Shown piece by piece: positions 47,159 to 60,000 of a DNA stretch of 64,000 nt (within the stretch, counting starts at the first letter, position 1; each line of letters opens with the position of its first letter). Source of the DNA: Ricinus communis (taxonomy: Eukaryota; Streptophyta; Magnoliopsida; Malpighiales; Euphorbiaceae); contig NC_063257.1 of the NCBI RefSeq assembly GCF_019578655.1, positions 23,329,939 to 23,393,938 of the forward strand, in the 5' to 3' direction. A program made the position numbers and the translations under genes. The notes under the pieces were generated by a model. It was not told the origin of the DNA. It made no database searches and saw only the letters and a program-made list of their open reading frames with translations.

Positions 47159-47164
47159 AATAAA
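47159..47164 (+). terminator. AATAAA polyadenylation signal of the propeller gene
   Basis: AATAAA lies 63 bases after the stop codon, a usual spacing for a plant 3' untranslated region. No competing signal is closer. Confidence 0.6.
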
Positions 47165-47485
47165 ACATAGAGCCATGGGTTCAAAACTGTATGCCAATTG
47201 CTTCTTATTTTCAAATGGTGAAGGGTGACTATACACATCAAATAGTCTTCAGATTTTAATTATATGAGTGTTTGGTCAGTTTGCCCTTTTCACATGCATT
47301 GTATGTTGAGCATTCCAGATGCCGATTATCTCAAATAAATGCAGTTATTCAGTAAATGTAAAATACGCGATCATTTGACTTTTAATCTAGATGATTATAT
47401 AGGTAATAAAAGAATCTAAATTACATTAGGTTCTTAGCTAAACTTGTTGCTAAATCACTATGCAGATCTAATTAATGAGTTAAAA

Positions 47486-47545
47486 TATAACATCCGTACC
47501 ATAATAATAATAATAATAATAATAACAATAATAATAATAATAATG

Positions 47546-47588
<43 letters not shown>
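47486..47588 (+). repeat. Left piece of an old LTR, ending in an ATA microsatellite
   Basis: TATAACATCC matches the start TGTAATATCC of the solo LTR at 21426, and the following ATA run (47501-47588) occupies the same position as the shorter ATA run of that LTR. The LTR continues after the inserted chromovirus at 57052. Confidence 0.6.
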
Positions 47589-47590
<2 letters not shown>

Positions 47591-49894
47591 TAACACCCCC
47601 ATCACATGCTAACCAATAAACATTAGCCGGGGAAGCATACAAGCGTCGTAAAATATATACTACAGGGTAGATAGGTCAATATGTAGGTTGTTAAGAATCC
47701 GGACACAAGGTTATTAACATATAAACATATGATTATACTTAAACATCATTTAACAAGTATTACAAACATCTTCTTATGCCTTATAAGGCATACTTCCATA
47801 TATATCACATAGCGCATACAAAAATGCATCGGGAGGAAACTTCACAAAGCTGGCCCAACTTGACAGGCTGCTAAAAGCTAGAGTTCGCATACAACCAACG
47901 GATGCACTACTATTTACAAACCTGAAAAGAAAAATTTTGGAGAGGGGTGAGCCTCCATTTCGGTAAATAAATAATCAACATAATCTATATCACATACACT
48001 TAATACAATTTCCACCCAATCACATAACTTTCCATGATATTCATAGTTTAGGTATAAAGTCATACCATTCTACTCAATTCATTACAACCATCATAGAAGA
48101 AATACAATTCAACAATTATGGTTAGTTCTCACGGCTTGTGGATCCCCTTTAATGTGCTGCTCCGCCTCATCCTCACATATCACACACGTGGTACTCGCCT
48201 CATCTCACATTATACACTTTTATAGCCTCTCTAGGCTTTAGCCTCCCAAGGCTTTATATATATATATTTTCTTTCACAGGGGAATCCACCATTCACATGC
48301 ACATATGCACTTAACATCATAATTCAATCATTTCACTTATATCATATTTCAGCAATAACAATTGTTCCACTCAACACTAATCATTTCCATCTCAGTCATT
48401 CAAACATAAACAATATTAAGCAAACGCAACCATTTGCGGAACATTTGATTAAATATATGAACATAGCAAATATTAACTATTTACTTACTCAAAATATACT
48501 TATTCCTTTAGCATATAAGAACCTCCTTTCTCTACAACTTTCTTTCCAGGCCTTTGAGTACCTGTCAACACATTCATCAATTCACATTTCATGCATATTA
48601 CAAATATTCATGTAAATGCGAGTTCTAATGCATTACAAGATCATCCCCTCTCTAATTCATAGGTCTAACTCTTCCTCTAAGACTCTCAATTACTGTTTTA
48701 ATATCCTATAAATATTTCCCATCTAGTTAAATACCAATTTAACTCAAATTAACATCAATAAATTGCATAAAACTAATCTCCAACATTTCTGTTTTCTAGA
48801 CAGAATTTAGTACTAAGGTATATTTATTGCTGGGCAAAATTGGCTTAATAAAAAAATCTCATATTAAATAGACATATCCATTTATGTGTCTAGTTTCATC
48901 TCCAAGAAGAATTACTCAATTCCGACTTCTATAGATTTAATTATTTTCAAATTACTGAGCAAGGGTCATACAGTTAGTTGTACCCGAGCAGCAATCTGTT
49001 TGCTCAATTTAAGCAACCAAAACGGCAAAAATAGCAAAATCACAAAACTACAAAGTTATAGAGGACTCTTTAAAATTTTTATAGACACCAATTAAGCTTA
49101 ATTTGGACTTATATAGCCCATGTTATACCTAAAATACAGAACATCAAGGTTGCTGGAATTTTGACAGTTTTCTATCTTAACATACTTAAACTTAAATCAA
49201 GCTTAATCTTTATGCAGTCATTCAATACTCTACTAATTCATGATAATCAGACCTTTAATTAATCAATGAGAGCATCAAATAAAGTTTTTCCAATTTGTAA
49301 TCAAGAACCCTAATGACAAATTAATAACACTCAAGTAACAACTTACCAATTTCAGCTTTTGGGTTGCTAATATGCTTAAATCCTTTAGCTTTAGCTTGGC
49401 TCCTTCAATAGTTGGCAAAATCCTATCTTAATCTTAAGTTTTTCTAGGTATTCCACTCCTCTCTCTTATTCCAAATTTTGTGTTTTTGGCCATGTACGAA
49501 TTTTAGAGAAATGAAGAGGTAAAATGAGCTTGCTCATGGTTCCAATTTCCAATATTCCTCTCTTAATGCCACCACCTACTAAACTATTTTTATCACCCTA
49601 AATTAAGTCTTACTAACCATATATAGGTACTAACTTTTAATTGTATCTTTTAAGTCCAATCTATTTACCTAACCTTCAACTATTGGTTCAATTAAGTCTT
49701 AAGGCTTAATACACATAACCCAAGTACTTAATCAACTTATCTAAATTAATAATCTAATATCATGCTTCTTATTCTCTACTTATAATTAATATATATCTGT
49801 TCTCATAAAATAAAAATATCATTGATATACCATCATATGCCCAATGATTAAATGTAAATGCACATAACATGGATGATGAGAAAATGCAGTTACA
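47589..49894 (-). repeat. 3' LTR of the nested chromovirus
   Basis: Plus-strand start TGTAACACCC, end GCAGTTACA, 2306 bp. It matches 54743-57051 throughout; its right end lacks the GCG seen in the partner (GCAGGCGTTACA). Short open frames occur at the same place in both LTRs (48886 and 56042) because of LTR duplication, not because they code for protein. Confidence 0.95.
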
Positions 49895-49911
49895 ACTCTC
49901 CCTTCCTTAAG
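49895..49911 (-). other. Polypurine tract
   Basis: The minus strand reads TTAAGGAAGGGAGAGT just before the 3' LTR, the usual plus-strand primer site for gypsy elements. Confidence 0.8.
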
Positions 49912-49934
49912 AAATTTCGTCCCCGAAATTTTAA

Positions 49935-50405
49935 CAACTCACCAACATTGCAATGGAATAGATGCGGATACTTCATCTCATATGCTCTTCCACTTCCCAA
50001 GTTGCTTCTCTTGGTGAATGATGACTCCACTTAATTTTGACCATAGGAATGTCTTTCTTTCTCAATTTCTTAACCCTTCGATCAAGAATTTCTATCGGCT
50101 CTTCCACATATGTCAACTTTTCCCGTGATTTCTATCTCCGGCTCTGGAATGATATGACTAGGATCCGATCTATATCGCCTTAACATAGAAACGTGAAAAT
50201 ATCATGAATAGAAGAGCGACTCTGTAGGTAATGCTAACCTATAAGCCAATGGTCCAACTCTTTCAATAATTTCATAAGGTCCTACATACCTCGGACTCAA
50301 TTTCCCTTGTTTACCAAACCTTAATATTCCTTTCCATGGTGATACCCGTAAGAAAACTTTATTACCCGTAATATATTCTATTTCCCTTCGATGCAAATCA
50401 AGCAT
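49935..50405 (-). pseudogene. Integrase C-terminus (GPY/F) and chromodomain-like tail, frameshifted
   Basis: The frame at 50405-50202 has [20 protein letters not shown], then [20 protein letters not shown], the GPY/F module of chromoviral integrases. Past a stop, other frames give FHVSML (expected next) and then VEEPIEILDRRVKKLRKKD, with KWSHHSPREATWEVEEHM to about 49960, which resembles a chromodomain-like (group II) tail that would steer insertion to chromatin. At least two indels, near 50200 and 50120, break it. Confidence 0.75.
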
Positions 50406-51374
50406 AACTCTTTTGTCATCTGTGCTACTTTCAAATTCTTTTTAACTATCTCTATTTTATCCACTGTTTCTTGTACCAATTCGGACCTTCAAGTTTGTCT
50501 TAAACCTTCAACATCCCGACATCTTGGACTTCTACATTTCCTCCCATACAAAGCTTCATAAGGAGCCATACTGAGTACTAGAATGAAAACTGTTGTTATC
50601 ATAAATTCCATCCTGTGGTATGTAATCATCCCGATTTACCCTTGAACAAGTGTGCAAGCCCTCATCATATCTTCTAATGTCCGAATAGTTCTTTCCGATT
50701 GCCCATCTGTTTGAGGGATGAAAAGCATCTTGAAATGAAGCTTAGTACCATATGCTTTCTGCAAACTCTCCCAGAAACGAGAAGTAAATCTGGGATCCCT
50801 ATCTGATACAATAGATATAGGCACACCATGCAATCTAACAATCTCAGAAATATACAATTCAGCAAGTTTATCAAGTGAATCATTTTGCTTCACAGGGTAA
50901 GAAATGAGCACATTTAGTAAGTCGATCAACAATTACCCAAATAGCATCATGCTTGTTAAATGTACGCGGCAATCCCATAACAAAATCCATAGTAATCTTA
51001 TCCCACTTCCACACAGGTATAGATAAAGAATGAAGTTTACCTGCAGGTGCCTGGTGCTCTCCTTTCACTTGCTGACATGTCAAACACTTACTCATAAATT
51101 CGCCACATCCTTCTTCATTGCCCGGCCACCAATAATAAGGCTTCAAATTTTTGTACATTTTGGTACTTCCAGGATGCATTGCATAAGGTGCATAGTGCGC
51201 TTCATGCATGATTTCCTTTCTCAAATTTCCTACATCAGGTACACATATACGATTTCTATTCAATAACACACCATTATCTTTCAACACAAATTGTGTATTC
51301 TTTCCTTCTTGTACTCTACCCTTCATCCTTTGCAAATAAGAATCTTCACTGTGCATCTTTAATTTTATCTCCAA
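50406..51374 (-). pseudogene. Integrase zinc finger and catalytic core, in broken frames
   Basis: 51374-50880 carries the HHCC finger ([16 protein letters not shown] and [12 protein letters not shown]) and the first catalytic Asp in ITMDFVMGLPRTF. 50932-50636 carries the second Asp in SIVSDRDPRFTSRFW and the Glu in QTDGQSERTIRTLEDMM. The usual AFHPQTDGQSE is FIPQTDGQSE here. A frameshift around 50880-50932 splits the two and another follows 50636; MAPYEALYGRKCRSP is readable at about 50575-50530. Confidence 0.85.
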
Positions 51375-53655
51375 TCAAAGGCTTTACTTGTAATGTGGCT
51401 AACAGATCATCGTCATAAACATAAAACTTCACATCCATAGCTCTAAGTACAACTAAATATTCTATATTGTAACAAATCATACTTGAAAAATTTTCCACTG
51501 ACTTCCTACTTAAAGCATCAGCAACAACATTTGCTTTTCCAGGATGATAATCAATAGTGCAATCATAATCCTTCAGAAGCTCAATCCATCTTCGTTGTCT
51601 CAGATTCAACTCTTTCTGCGTAGGGATATATTTCAAACTCTTATGATCAGTAAATATCTGAAATGTCTCCCCGTATAAATAATGTCGCCATATCTTCAAT
51701 GCATGTACAATAGCTGCTAATTCAAGATCATGTGTAGGATAATTCAGCTCATGAGGTCGCAATTGTCTTGAAGCATAAGCTATAACCTTCCCATGCTGCA
51801 TTAAGACACATCCAAGTCCTTGCCTAGAAGCATCAGTATATACAACATAACCTCCATTTTCAGATGGCAATGCGAGTATCGGTGTAGTAGTAAGCCTTTT
51901 CTTCAACTCTTGAAAATTTTGATCACATAACTTCGTCCACTGGAATGGCACATTCTTCTTTAACAAAGCTGTGAGAGGCTTAGCAATAACTGAAAAATCT
52001 TTTACAAATCTTCTATAATAGCCAGCTAACCCAAGAAAACTTCGAACTTCAGAAACATTTCTAGGCGGTTCCCATTCAATAATTGCTTTAATCTTTGATG
52101 AATCTGGTTGCACTCCATGTTTAGAAATAATATGCCCTAAGAATGCAATTTCCTCCATCCAAAACTCGCATTTGTTGAATTTTGCATACAACTGTTTTTC
52201 CCTCAAAATCTGTAAAACAATTCTCAAGTGTTGTTCATGCTCTTCTGGGCTTCTAGAGTAAATCAGAATATCATCAATGAACACAATAACAAAGTGATCT
52301 AAATATGGCTGGAAAGTCTTGTTCATCAATGACATAAAAGCAGCATGAGCATTTGTTAAACTAAATGGCATCACAATAAATTCATAATGCCCATACCTTG
52401 TTCTGAATGCTGTCTTGGCAATAGATTTCTCTTCAACCCGGAGTTGCCAATAACCTGATCTTAAATCAATTTTAGAGAATACAGTTGCACCTTTTAACTG
52501 ATCAAGCAAATCATCAATTCTCGGCAATGGATATTTATTCTTCACTGTTATCCTATTCAATTGCCTATAATCAATACATAATCGCATACTACCATCCTTT
52601 TTCTTCACAAACAAAACTGGTGCTCCCCAAGGTGAAGTACTTGGCCTGATGAAACCTTTATCAAGTAACTCTTCTAATTGCTTCTTAAATTCTTTCAATT
52701 CCAATGGAGCCATTCTGTATGGTGCAATGGAAATAGGTGTCGTACCAGGGATGATGTCAATCTCAAAATCAACCTCTCGATTTGGTGGCAAACCAGGCAA
52801 ATCATCTAAGAATATGTTAGGAAATTCTCTGACCACTAGAATGTCTAATACCCCTGGACTGACCTTAGTAGTATCTATAAAACTAATTAGATATGCTTCA
52901 CATCCATTTTTAATTAACTGACACGCAGTCACTGCTGAAATCAAACAATTAGGAATTGTCTTCCTTTCACCCACCATTACTATTTTCATTTCTCCTTGTA
53001 TTTCCATAGCCACTTCCTTTGTTTTACAATCAACAATAGCATGATTTCTTGACAACCAATCCATCCCCAAAATAACATCAAACTCTCTAAGATTAATAAC
53101 AACCAAATCTGCATGTAGTTTGACACTATCTACTACTACAGGACATGATCTCACTATCGTATTTACTGTGATAATACCCCCAGCAGGCATAGATACATAT
53201 ATATCATAACCTAATGCCTCTATATTAGCATGAACATGCGATGCAAAATCATATGATATGAATGAACATGTGGATCCAGGATCAATAAGAACATGTGCAT
53301 CAGAATCATGAATAGAAAGTATACTAGTAACAATTTCAGGTGCTACAAATGCTTCATTTCTAGTAGTAGCAAATACTCTAGCTTGTGCTTGTGGTTGACC
53401 AATTTGTTCTGATGGTATTGCTGAAATAGTTAAACCTCCTTTGCTACCCCTTCCTCTGCCTCTACCTAAACCAACTGGAATATTTTCACTAACACTACTC
53501 TGACCCACTGTATAAGATTCTCCAGCATTATTTCTTCTCATAGGACAATCTCTAGAATAATGTCCTGGCCTACGACAAGTAAAATATACTACTGGTCTAG
53601 GTCCCCAACATTCTCCAGTATGTCTCCTATTGCACGTGGGACAAACAGGGAGCAA
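51346..53655 (-). CDS. Gag-Pol segment: degenerate zinc knuckle, protease, RT, RNase H (769 aa)
   Basis: Residues 24-37 are [14 protein letters not shown], a nucleocapsid knuckle whose first Cys is Tyr. Protease: [12 protein letters not shown] (123-134) and [16 protein letters not shown] (195-210). [17 protein letters not shown] (341-355), [12 protein letters not shown], and FIDDILIYS with the active-site Asp pair (459-467). The usual [12 protein letters not shown] reads [12 protein letters not shown] (429-440), which may impair polymerase. RNase [16 protein letters not shown] (606-620), TDHKSLKYI (669-677) and VADALSRKS (711-719). Expression would need fusion with gag upstream (53589-54479) and integrase downstream; both joins are frame-broken. 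The start at 53655 is arbitrary, since a polyprotein would enter from gag. Confidence 0.9.
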   Translation of the reverse strand: MLPVCPTCNRRHTGECWGPRPVVYFTCRRPGHYSRDCPMRRNNAGESYTVGQSSVSENIPVGLGRGRGRGSKGGLTISAIPSEQIGQPQAQARVFATTRNEAFVAPEIVTSILSIHDSDAHVLIDPGSTCSFISYDFASHVHANIEALGYDIYVSMPAGGIITVNTIVRSCPVVVDSVKLHADLVVINLREFDVILGMDWLSRNHAIVDCKTKEVAMEIQGEMKIVMVGERKTIPNCLISAVTACQLIKNGCEAYLISFIDTTKVSPGVLDILVVREFPNIFLDDLPGLPPNREVDFEIDIIPGTTPISIAPYRMAPLELKEFKKQLEELLDKGFIRPSTSPWGAPVLFVKKKDGSMRLCIDYRQLNRITVKNKYPLPRIDDLLDQLKGATVFSKIDLRSGYWQLRVEEKSIAKTAFRTRYGHYEFIVMPFSLTNAHAAFMSLMNKTFQPYLDHFVIVFIDDILIYSRSPEEHEQHLRIVLQILREKQLYAKFNKCEFWMEEIAFLGHIISKHGVQPDSSKIKAIIEWEPPRNVSEVRSFLGLAGYYRRFVKDFSVIAKPLTALLKKNVPFQWTKLCDQNFQELKKRLTTTPILALPSENGGYVVYTDASRQGLGCVLMQHGKVIAYASRQLRPHELNYPTHDLELAAIVHALKIWRHYLYGETFQIFTDHKSLKYIPTQKELNLRQRRWIELLKDYDCTIDYHPGKANVVADALSRKSVENFSSMICYNIEYLVVLRAMDVKFYVYDDDLLATLQVKPLIGDKIKDAQ

Positions 53656-54479
53656 ACCCTTCTTGGTGAAACTTGTCCTCCCTCAAGTCCCGGATGAATT
53701 GTATCCACCTCTACTATAAGGTACTGTGGAGGATCTACTAGGCCGACCACCAAACCCTCGTCCACGATAACTACTCCTTTGTGAATTAGAGCCTCTAAAC
53801 GAAGAAATACTAATATGTCTTGGAGGATTACTATAAGCACCAATGATCTTCTTCTTTTTAGCTTCCATAGTATTCCTTTCAAATGATGTTTCTTGACTCT
53901 CAAAGCGGCTTCAATTGAGGCATTGTAATTATGAGGTTTCACTGCCATTTTCTCACGAATGTCAAGCCTCAAACCCATCTCAAATTTCTTCCTTTTCAGT
54001 TCTTCAGTGGCTATTTCTTCTAGTGCATACTTACATAATCTCACAAATTGAACTTTGTACTCTGCCGACATATTATTCACATTTCAACTGAAGAAATTCA
54101 AGCTTCTTCTGTCTCTATAAATTTCGGAGTATACTTCTCGGCCAAATTCTCTCAAGAAAACATTCCAAGTCAAAGTCATTGGTCGATCTTTGCTTCTTAA
54201 AACTGTTTCCCACCAATCAAGTGCATCTTTTTCTATTAAAGATACTGTATATAGAAGGCTTTGTTCGGATGTGCAATTAAATCTATCCAACACCCTTTCT
54301 GTATTTCGTAACCATTCCTCAGCCTCAGCAGGATCAGTAGTACCTTGAAAAACATTAGCACCTTGTTTCCTAACTCTTTCATAATTCTTATCTATCACAG
54401 CCTTTTGTTGTTGAGTCTGAGGCGCCGGTGCTTGTTGTTGAGCTGCCCGTTGCATCAGAAAATTCATAAACTGTTCCAT
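53589..54479 (-). pseudogene. Gag of the nested chromovirus, split by a frameshift
   Basis: Two frames. 54479-54084 starts with MEQFMNFLMQRAAQQQAPAP (Gln-rich) and contains FQGTTDPAEAEEWLRNTERV and LIEKDALDWWETVL, the Retrotrans_gag N-terminal half. 54080-53589 has the second half: NNMSAEYKVQFVRLCKYAL, EEIATEELKRKKFEMGL and RLDIREKMAVKPHNY. The break lies at about 54080-54110. A basic, Gly/Arg-rich region and the zinc knuckle (in the next frame) follow. Confidence 0.88.
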
Positions 54480-54720
54480 AACATTTTGTACATTCGATTG
54501 TGCAGCATTTTCAGAATGTAACTCATGCTCATCATGTTGATCATGTTCGGATGCATTTTCATGACCATGGACGGACTCTAATGACTTATCCGGGCCGATT
54601 CACGTGTTCTCCTTGTCTCTCCATCTATATATATGAAATGCAAATATTCAGTCAAGTTCAAAGAACATATATCATATGCTTAATGATGTGCAACATGAAT
54701 CTACTCCCAATGAATCTAAT

Positions 54721-54736
54721 CCCTGCTCTGATACCA
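54721..54736 (-). other. Primer binding site for initiator-Met tRNA
   Basis: The minus strand reads TGGTATCAGAGCAGGG; the first 12 bases match the 3' end complement of initiator tRNA-Met. It lies 6 bases from the LTR at 54743. Confidence 0.9.
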
Positions 54737-54742
54737 CTAAAA

Positions 54743-57051
54743 TGTAACACCCCCATCACATGCTAACCAATAAACATTAGCCAGGAAGCATACAAGCGTC
54801 GTAGAATATATACTACAGGTAGATAGGTCAATATGTAGGTTGTTAAGAATCCAGACACAAGGTTATTAACATATAAACATATAATTATACTTAAACATCA
54901 TTTAACAAGTATTACAAACATCTTCTTATGCCTTATAAGGCATACTTCCATATATATCACATAACGCATACAAAAATGCATCGGGAGGAGACTTCACAAA
55001 GCGGCCCAACTTGGCGGAGGCGCTAAAAGCTAGAGTTCGCATACAACCAACGGATGCACTACTATTTACAAACCTGAAAAGAAAAATTTTAGAGAGGGGT
55101 GAGCCTCCAGCTCAGTAAATAAATAATCAACATAATCTATATCACATACACTTAATACAATTTCCACCCAATCACATAACTTTCCATGATATTCATAGTT
55201 TAGGTATAAAGTCATACCATTCTACTCAATTCATTACAACCATCATAGAAGAAATACAATTCAACAATTATGGTTAGTTCTCACGGCTTGTGGATCCCCT
55301 TTAATGTGCTACTCCGCCTCATCCTCACATATCACACACGTAAGCTGCTCCGCCTCATCTCACATTATACACTTTTATAGCCTCTCTAGGCTTTAGCCTC
55401 CCAAGGCTTTATATATATATATTTTCTTTTCACAGGGGAATCCACCATTCACATGCACATATGCACTTAACATCATAATTCAATCATTTCACTTATATCA
55501 TATTTCAGCAATAACAATTGTTCCACTCAACACTAATCATTTCCATCTCAGTCATTCAAACATAAACAATATTAAGCAAACGCAACCATTTGCGGAACAT
55601 TTGATTAAATATATGAACATAGCAAATATTAACTATTTACTTACTCAAAATATACTTATTCCTTTAGCATATAAGAACCTCCTTTCTCCACAACTTCCTT
55701 TCCAGGCCTTTGAGTACCTGTCAACACATTCATCAATTCACATTTCATGCATATTATAAATATTCATGTAAATGCGAGTTCTAATGCATTACAAGATCAT
55801 CCCCTCTCTAATTCATAGGTCTAACTCTTCCTCTAAGACTCTCAATTACTGTTTTAATATCCTATAAACATTTCCCATCTAGTTAAATACCAATTTAACT
55901 CAAATTAACATCAATAAATTGCATAAAACTAATCTCCAACATTTCTGTTTTCTAGACATAATTTAGTACCAAGGTATATTTATTGCTGGGCAAAATTGGC
56001 TTAATAAAAAAATCTCATATTAAATAGACATATCCATTTATGTGTCTAGTTTCATCTCCAAGAAGAATTACTCAATTCCGACTTCTATAGATTTAATTAT
56101 TTTCAAATTACTGAGCAAGGGTCATACAGCTAGTTGTACCCGAGCAGCAATCTGTTTGCTCAATTTAAGCAACCAAAACGGAAAAAATAGCAAAATCACA
56201 AAACTACAAAGTTATAGAGGATCTTTAAAATTTTCATAGACACCAATTAAGCTTAATTTGGACTTATATAGCCCATGTTATGCCTAAAATACAGAACATC
56301 AAGGTTGCTGGAATTTTGACAGTTTTCTATCTTAACATACTTAAACTTAAATCAAGCTTAATCTTTATGCAATCATTCAATACTCTACTAATTCATGATA
56401 ATCAGACCTTTAATTAATCAATGAGAGCATCAAATGAAGTTTTTCCAATTTGTAATCAAGAACCCTAATGACAAATTAATAACACTCAAGTAACAACTTA
56501 CCAATTTCAGCTTTTGGGTTGCTAATATGCTTAAATCCTTTAGCTTTAGCTTGGCTCCTTCAATAGTTGGCAAAATCCTATCTTAATCTTAAGTTTTTCT
56601 AGGTATTCCACTCCTCTCTCTTATTCCAAATTTTGTGTTTTTGGCCATGTACGAATTTTAGAGAAATGAAGAGGTAAAATGAGCTTGCTCATGGTTCCAA
56701 TTTCAATATTCCTCTCTTAATGCCACCACCTACTAAACTATTTTTATCACCCTAAATTAATTCTTACTAACCATATATAGGTACTAACTTTTAATTGTAT
56801 CTTTTAAGTCCAATCTATTTACCCAACCTTCAACTATTGGTTCAATTAAGTCTTAAGGCTTAATACACATAACCCAAGTACTTAATCAACTTATCTAAAT
56901 TAATAATCTAATATCATGCTTCTTATTCTCTACTTATAATTAATATATATCTGTTCTCATAAAATAAAAATATCATTGATATACCATCATATACCCAATG
57001 ATTAAATGTAAATGCACATAACATGGATGATGAGAAAATGCAGGCGTTACA
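54743..57051 (-). repeat. 5' LTR of the nested chromovirus
   Basis: 2309 bp, plus-strand start TGTAACACCC and end GGCGTTACA. It is adjacent to the primer site, so it is the 5' LTR and carries the element promoter. Differences from the 3' LTR are mostly single transitions, with clusters at CAG/CTG/CCGCC motifs (for example 55008-55025, 55112 and 55340). Confidence 0.95.
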
Positions 57052-60000
57052 GATAATGATAGTAATAATAAGAATTGTAAAACTATAAGTCTTATAAATT
57101 TAATAGATATGATTAGAGTAATAAGTTTTTATTTAATTTAATTTTAATTTTAAATTTGAATGAGTTAAAATTGGATTTTTATGCTAAATATAAAAATAAA
57201 GGGGTTTATTAAATTATACCTAATTAGTTTGATTTTCAAGTAACTAATTAAGTAAGTTCCATTCAGAGTAAATTACTTTTTATAAATATCACACTTAAAT
57301 TTTCTCTCAATATGAATATTTGAATCAAATATTATATTTGGAAGCTATAAAAATATATTAATAAGAGAATTCTTTGAAAAATAGCAAATGGAACTGGATT
57401 TAATTGAAAAATTGTTAACAAATTGATTAATTAAGTTAGTTAAATGTTAAAATCAATTTGATAATTAAATATGAGATATGGGCTAAAAGTAGAGTTAAAA
57501 TGATATGGGGTTTAAGTGGAATAATTACTTGTTGGTAATTCTGTAAATATTTATGTCAGTTGGGGCGTTTTGGTAATATCATGATTAAAGGTAACGTTAA
57601 ATAAGTAACTTTATATTATTAATAATGCTAATTAGATCCAAAAGAAGTAATTAAATACTTGATTGAAACAACTCTTATAAGCTTGAGGTCGAAATTGATA
57701 TTAACTAGGGCCAAACATATTAAAAAAATAAAAAGGAGGACTAAGTGTGGATATAGGTCAAAAAAAAAAAAAGAAAGAAAAGGAAGGAAACGAGGAAGAA
57801 GGAGGGAGCTTGGAGCTTCCTTTAATGGCAGATGGGAGAGGAGCTCAAATGCGAGAATGCAGTGGTGATAGCCAGTAGGCGGCGTGAGAGCACGGCACTC
57901 GCGATGGCTTGTTTTAAAAAAAGAAAGAAAGAGGAATCAAAGCTTCTCACCGCTGTTCATGGCATTCCGATGATGCCAGCCACTGATCTCGATGGCGGTC
58001 ATCTCGTTTGAGAACGGGCTTTCACATGGCACAACAGTAGTGGCATTGGTGACCGGAGGAGAGAGATCCGATGAAGGAAAGGTTTGTGTAGGCAGTTCAG
58101 TTTTTGGGCTTTTCTGGCTATCTCCGGCGAGGTTAGGTGGATCAGAAGACACATTTAGACTCCCTTTGTCGCAAACTTTCTGATGGCACCGATTTTGCTT
58201 CGATCAGACTCCATTGGAAAATCAACAGTTGAGAATTGACTGGGATGTTTGGGATAATTGACGGCTACATCGAACAATCGAAGGCTGGATTCTTTTTCTA
58301 TGCATTATTTCGAGTCCATAAACGTAGTCGGATGGTCAATCGGACTCCGGCGGCTAAAGGCGAGACGACCGATTTATAAGTGTTTAGGTAATTCTTTAAT
58401 CTGTTGATTTTAGAAATTATTAATTAAAAGTTATATTAGTTATTTATTGGAGAAAAATGATTTAAGGTATATGTGTAAGTATCTTTGAAAATTGAAAATA
58501 TGTGCTATCGAAATTGAGCAAAATTGAGCAATATGATAATTTTATATAAGACCTTTTATTTAGTTGCGTTAGAACTATTAATAATGTAAAGCTAAATAAT
58601 TAGAATAAATAAATTAATGGACCTTAAATCGATAGCTATAAACTATTGTAATTTATTTAGATATTTGCAATTAAAATTTTGACTAAGTGATTAGCTTATA
58701 ATTAAAATTAATTTTGTTATTGATAAATAAATGATAAATGGTAGAAGAGTATTATAATTTTTAGAATAAATAGATGCAGTAAAATTTATATTGAGGGATT
58801 AGAGAAAATAAGCAGAATTAATATCAACTAAGTGATAATTATTATTGTTGGCATGAAATAATTAGTTTGGTTAAGATGCTTGATTTGTGAGATAGATTAA
58901 TTATTAAATTTTAAATACTCAAGATTAATTATAATAGTCAGTGAATAAATATTAATATTGGAAAATAGATAGAAAGGAGTAATAATTATTATTATTAATT
59001 TAGTTGTTGATCTGTTTGGAGGGAAATGATTATAAGTGAAATTTAGGTACTGGAAAATATTTAGATAGGGTAAAAATAATTATCGAAAGTTATAAGGATA
59101 AATTGTCCGATCAGAAGGAGAGTAAATTTAATAAAGATTTATTTTTGAAGTCTCGGATGGATTTTTTTGGATTGTGTTGTGTGAATTTTCTTGCAGGTTG
59201 TGGATCCGTTTTTACGGGGAAATAAGTTTGAGATTATAGGGGAAGCGTCGCTGAATTTTCGGTAGAATTAATTAATCAGAATAGAAAAAGAGAAAAATAA
59301 GATTAGAATTTAAAAGGTAGAATTAAATTTTAGATTCAGTCATAGACACTGGTTAAGGATTATTAGAAACAGGTTTATGTGTGAATTATAGGACGGTGCA
59401 CTTGAATAGCCGTTCGAAGGAAATTAGCAAAAAAATTAAGTGAAGGTATAGTAGGTCGAGTCCTGCATACCAAGTGAGTAGATAAACCTATAACATCGTA
59501 TTTTTCAGTAATATTACTACTAAAGCATGTGTTCTAAATGAAATTTAGAAACTTGATATTTTTTATAGAAATTGGAAACAAAGACTGGTATTTTTTATTT
59601 TATAATAATATGATTGTAATTTTACATAGCTGAATAAATCATTATACACTCATTTATTTGACCTATGAGATCACACTTCGGATCTCGGGTGTAAACAAAA
59701 TAAATTATCTTTGGGACAACGCTTAGTATACACATTGCCTTTAGGGCGAATGCTAGGTGGTTCCTTTTGTGGCTTATTGTTTATGTGCGTATGACTAGTT
59801 ATTTGCACTTTGGAATCTACATAGGTGACATGTCTGAGCGCCCAAAGTTGCAAGGGATCAGTAGGGTACATTTATAAGTGTTAGTTTCTACTGAGTTATT
59901 TATTTTAATTATTTTTGTTTTCCTTTGTTATGATATTAGAATTTGAATTAGTATCGATATTTCCGGATTGGATCGAGTTTATGCAGATAGTTTAATTCAA

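Larger units (their letters stand above)
47589..57051 (-). mobile_element. Nearly complete Ty3/gypsy chromovirus (9463 bp), nested insertion
   Basis: Two LTRs (47589-49894 and 54743-57051), primer site at 54721-54736, purine tract at 49895-49911, and gag, protease, RT, RNase H, integrase and a chromodomain-like tail all on the minus strand. Flanks are AATAA and GATAA, a 5-bp duplication with one mismatch inside an ATA microsatellite. The LTRs differ at about thirty places by eye over 2.3 kb, so it is young. Coding is split into several frames, so it is probably not autonomous as read. Long LTRs and the integrase tail suggest a Tekay/Del-type lineage; other chromovirus clades are possible. Confidence 0.95.

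Noticed and set aside
48886..56239. Two near-identical small proteins at 48886-49095 and 56042-56239
   Set aside because: They are the same place in the two LTRs of one element, so identity reflects LTR duplication, not selection on a protein.
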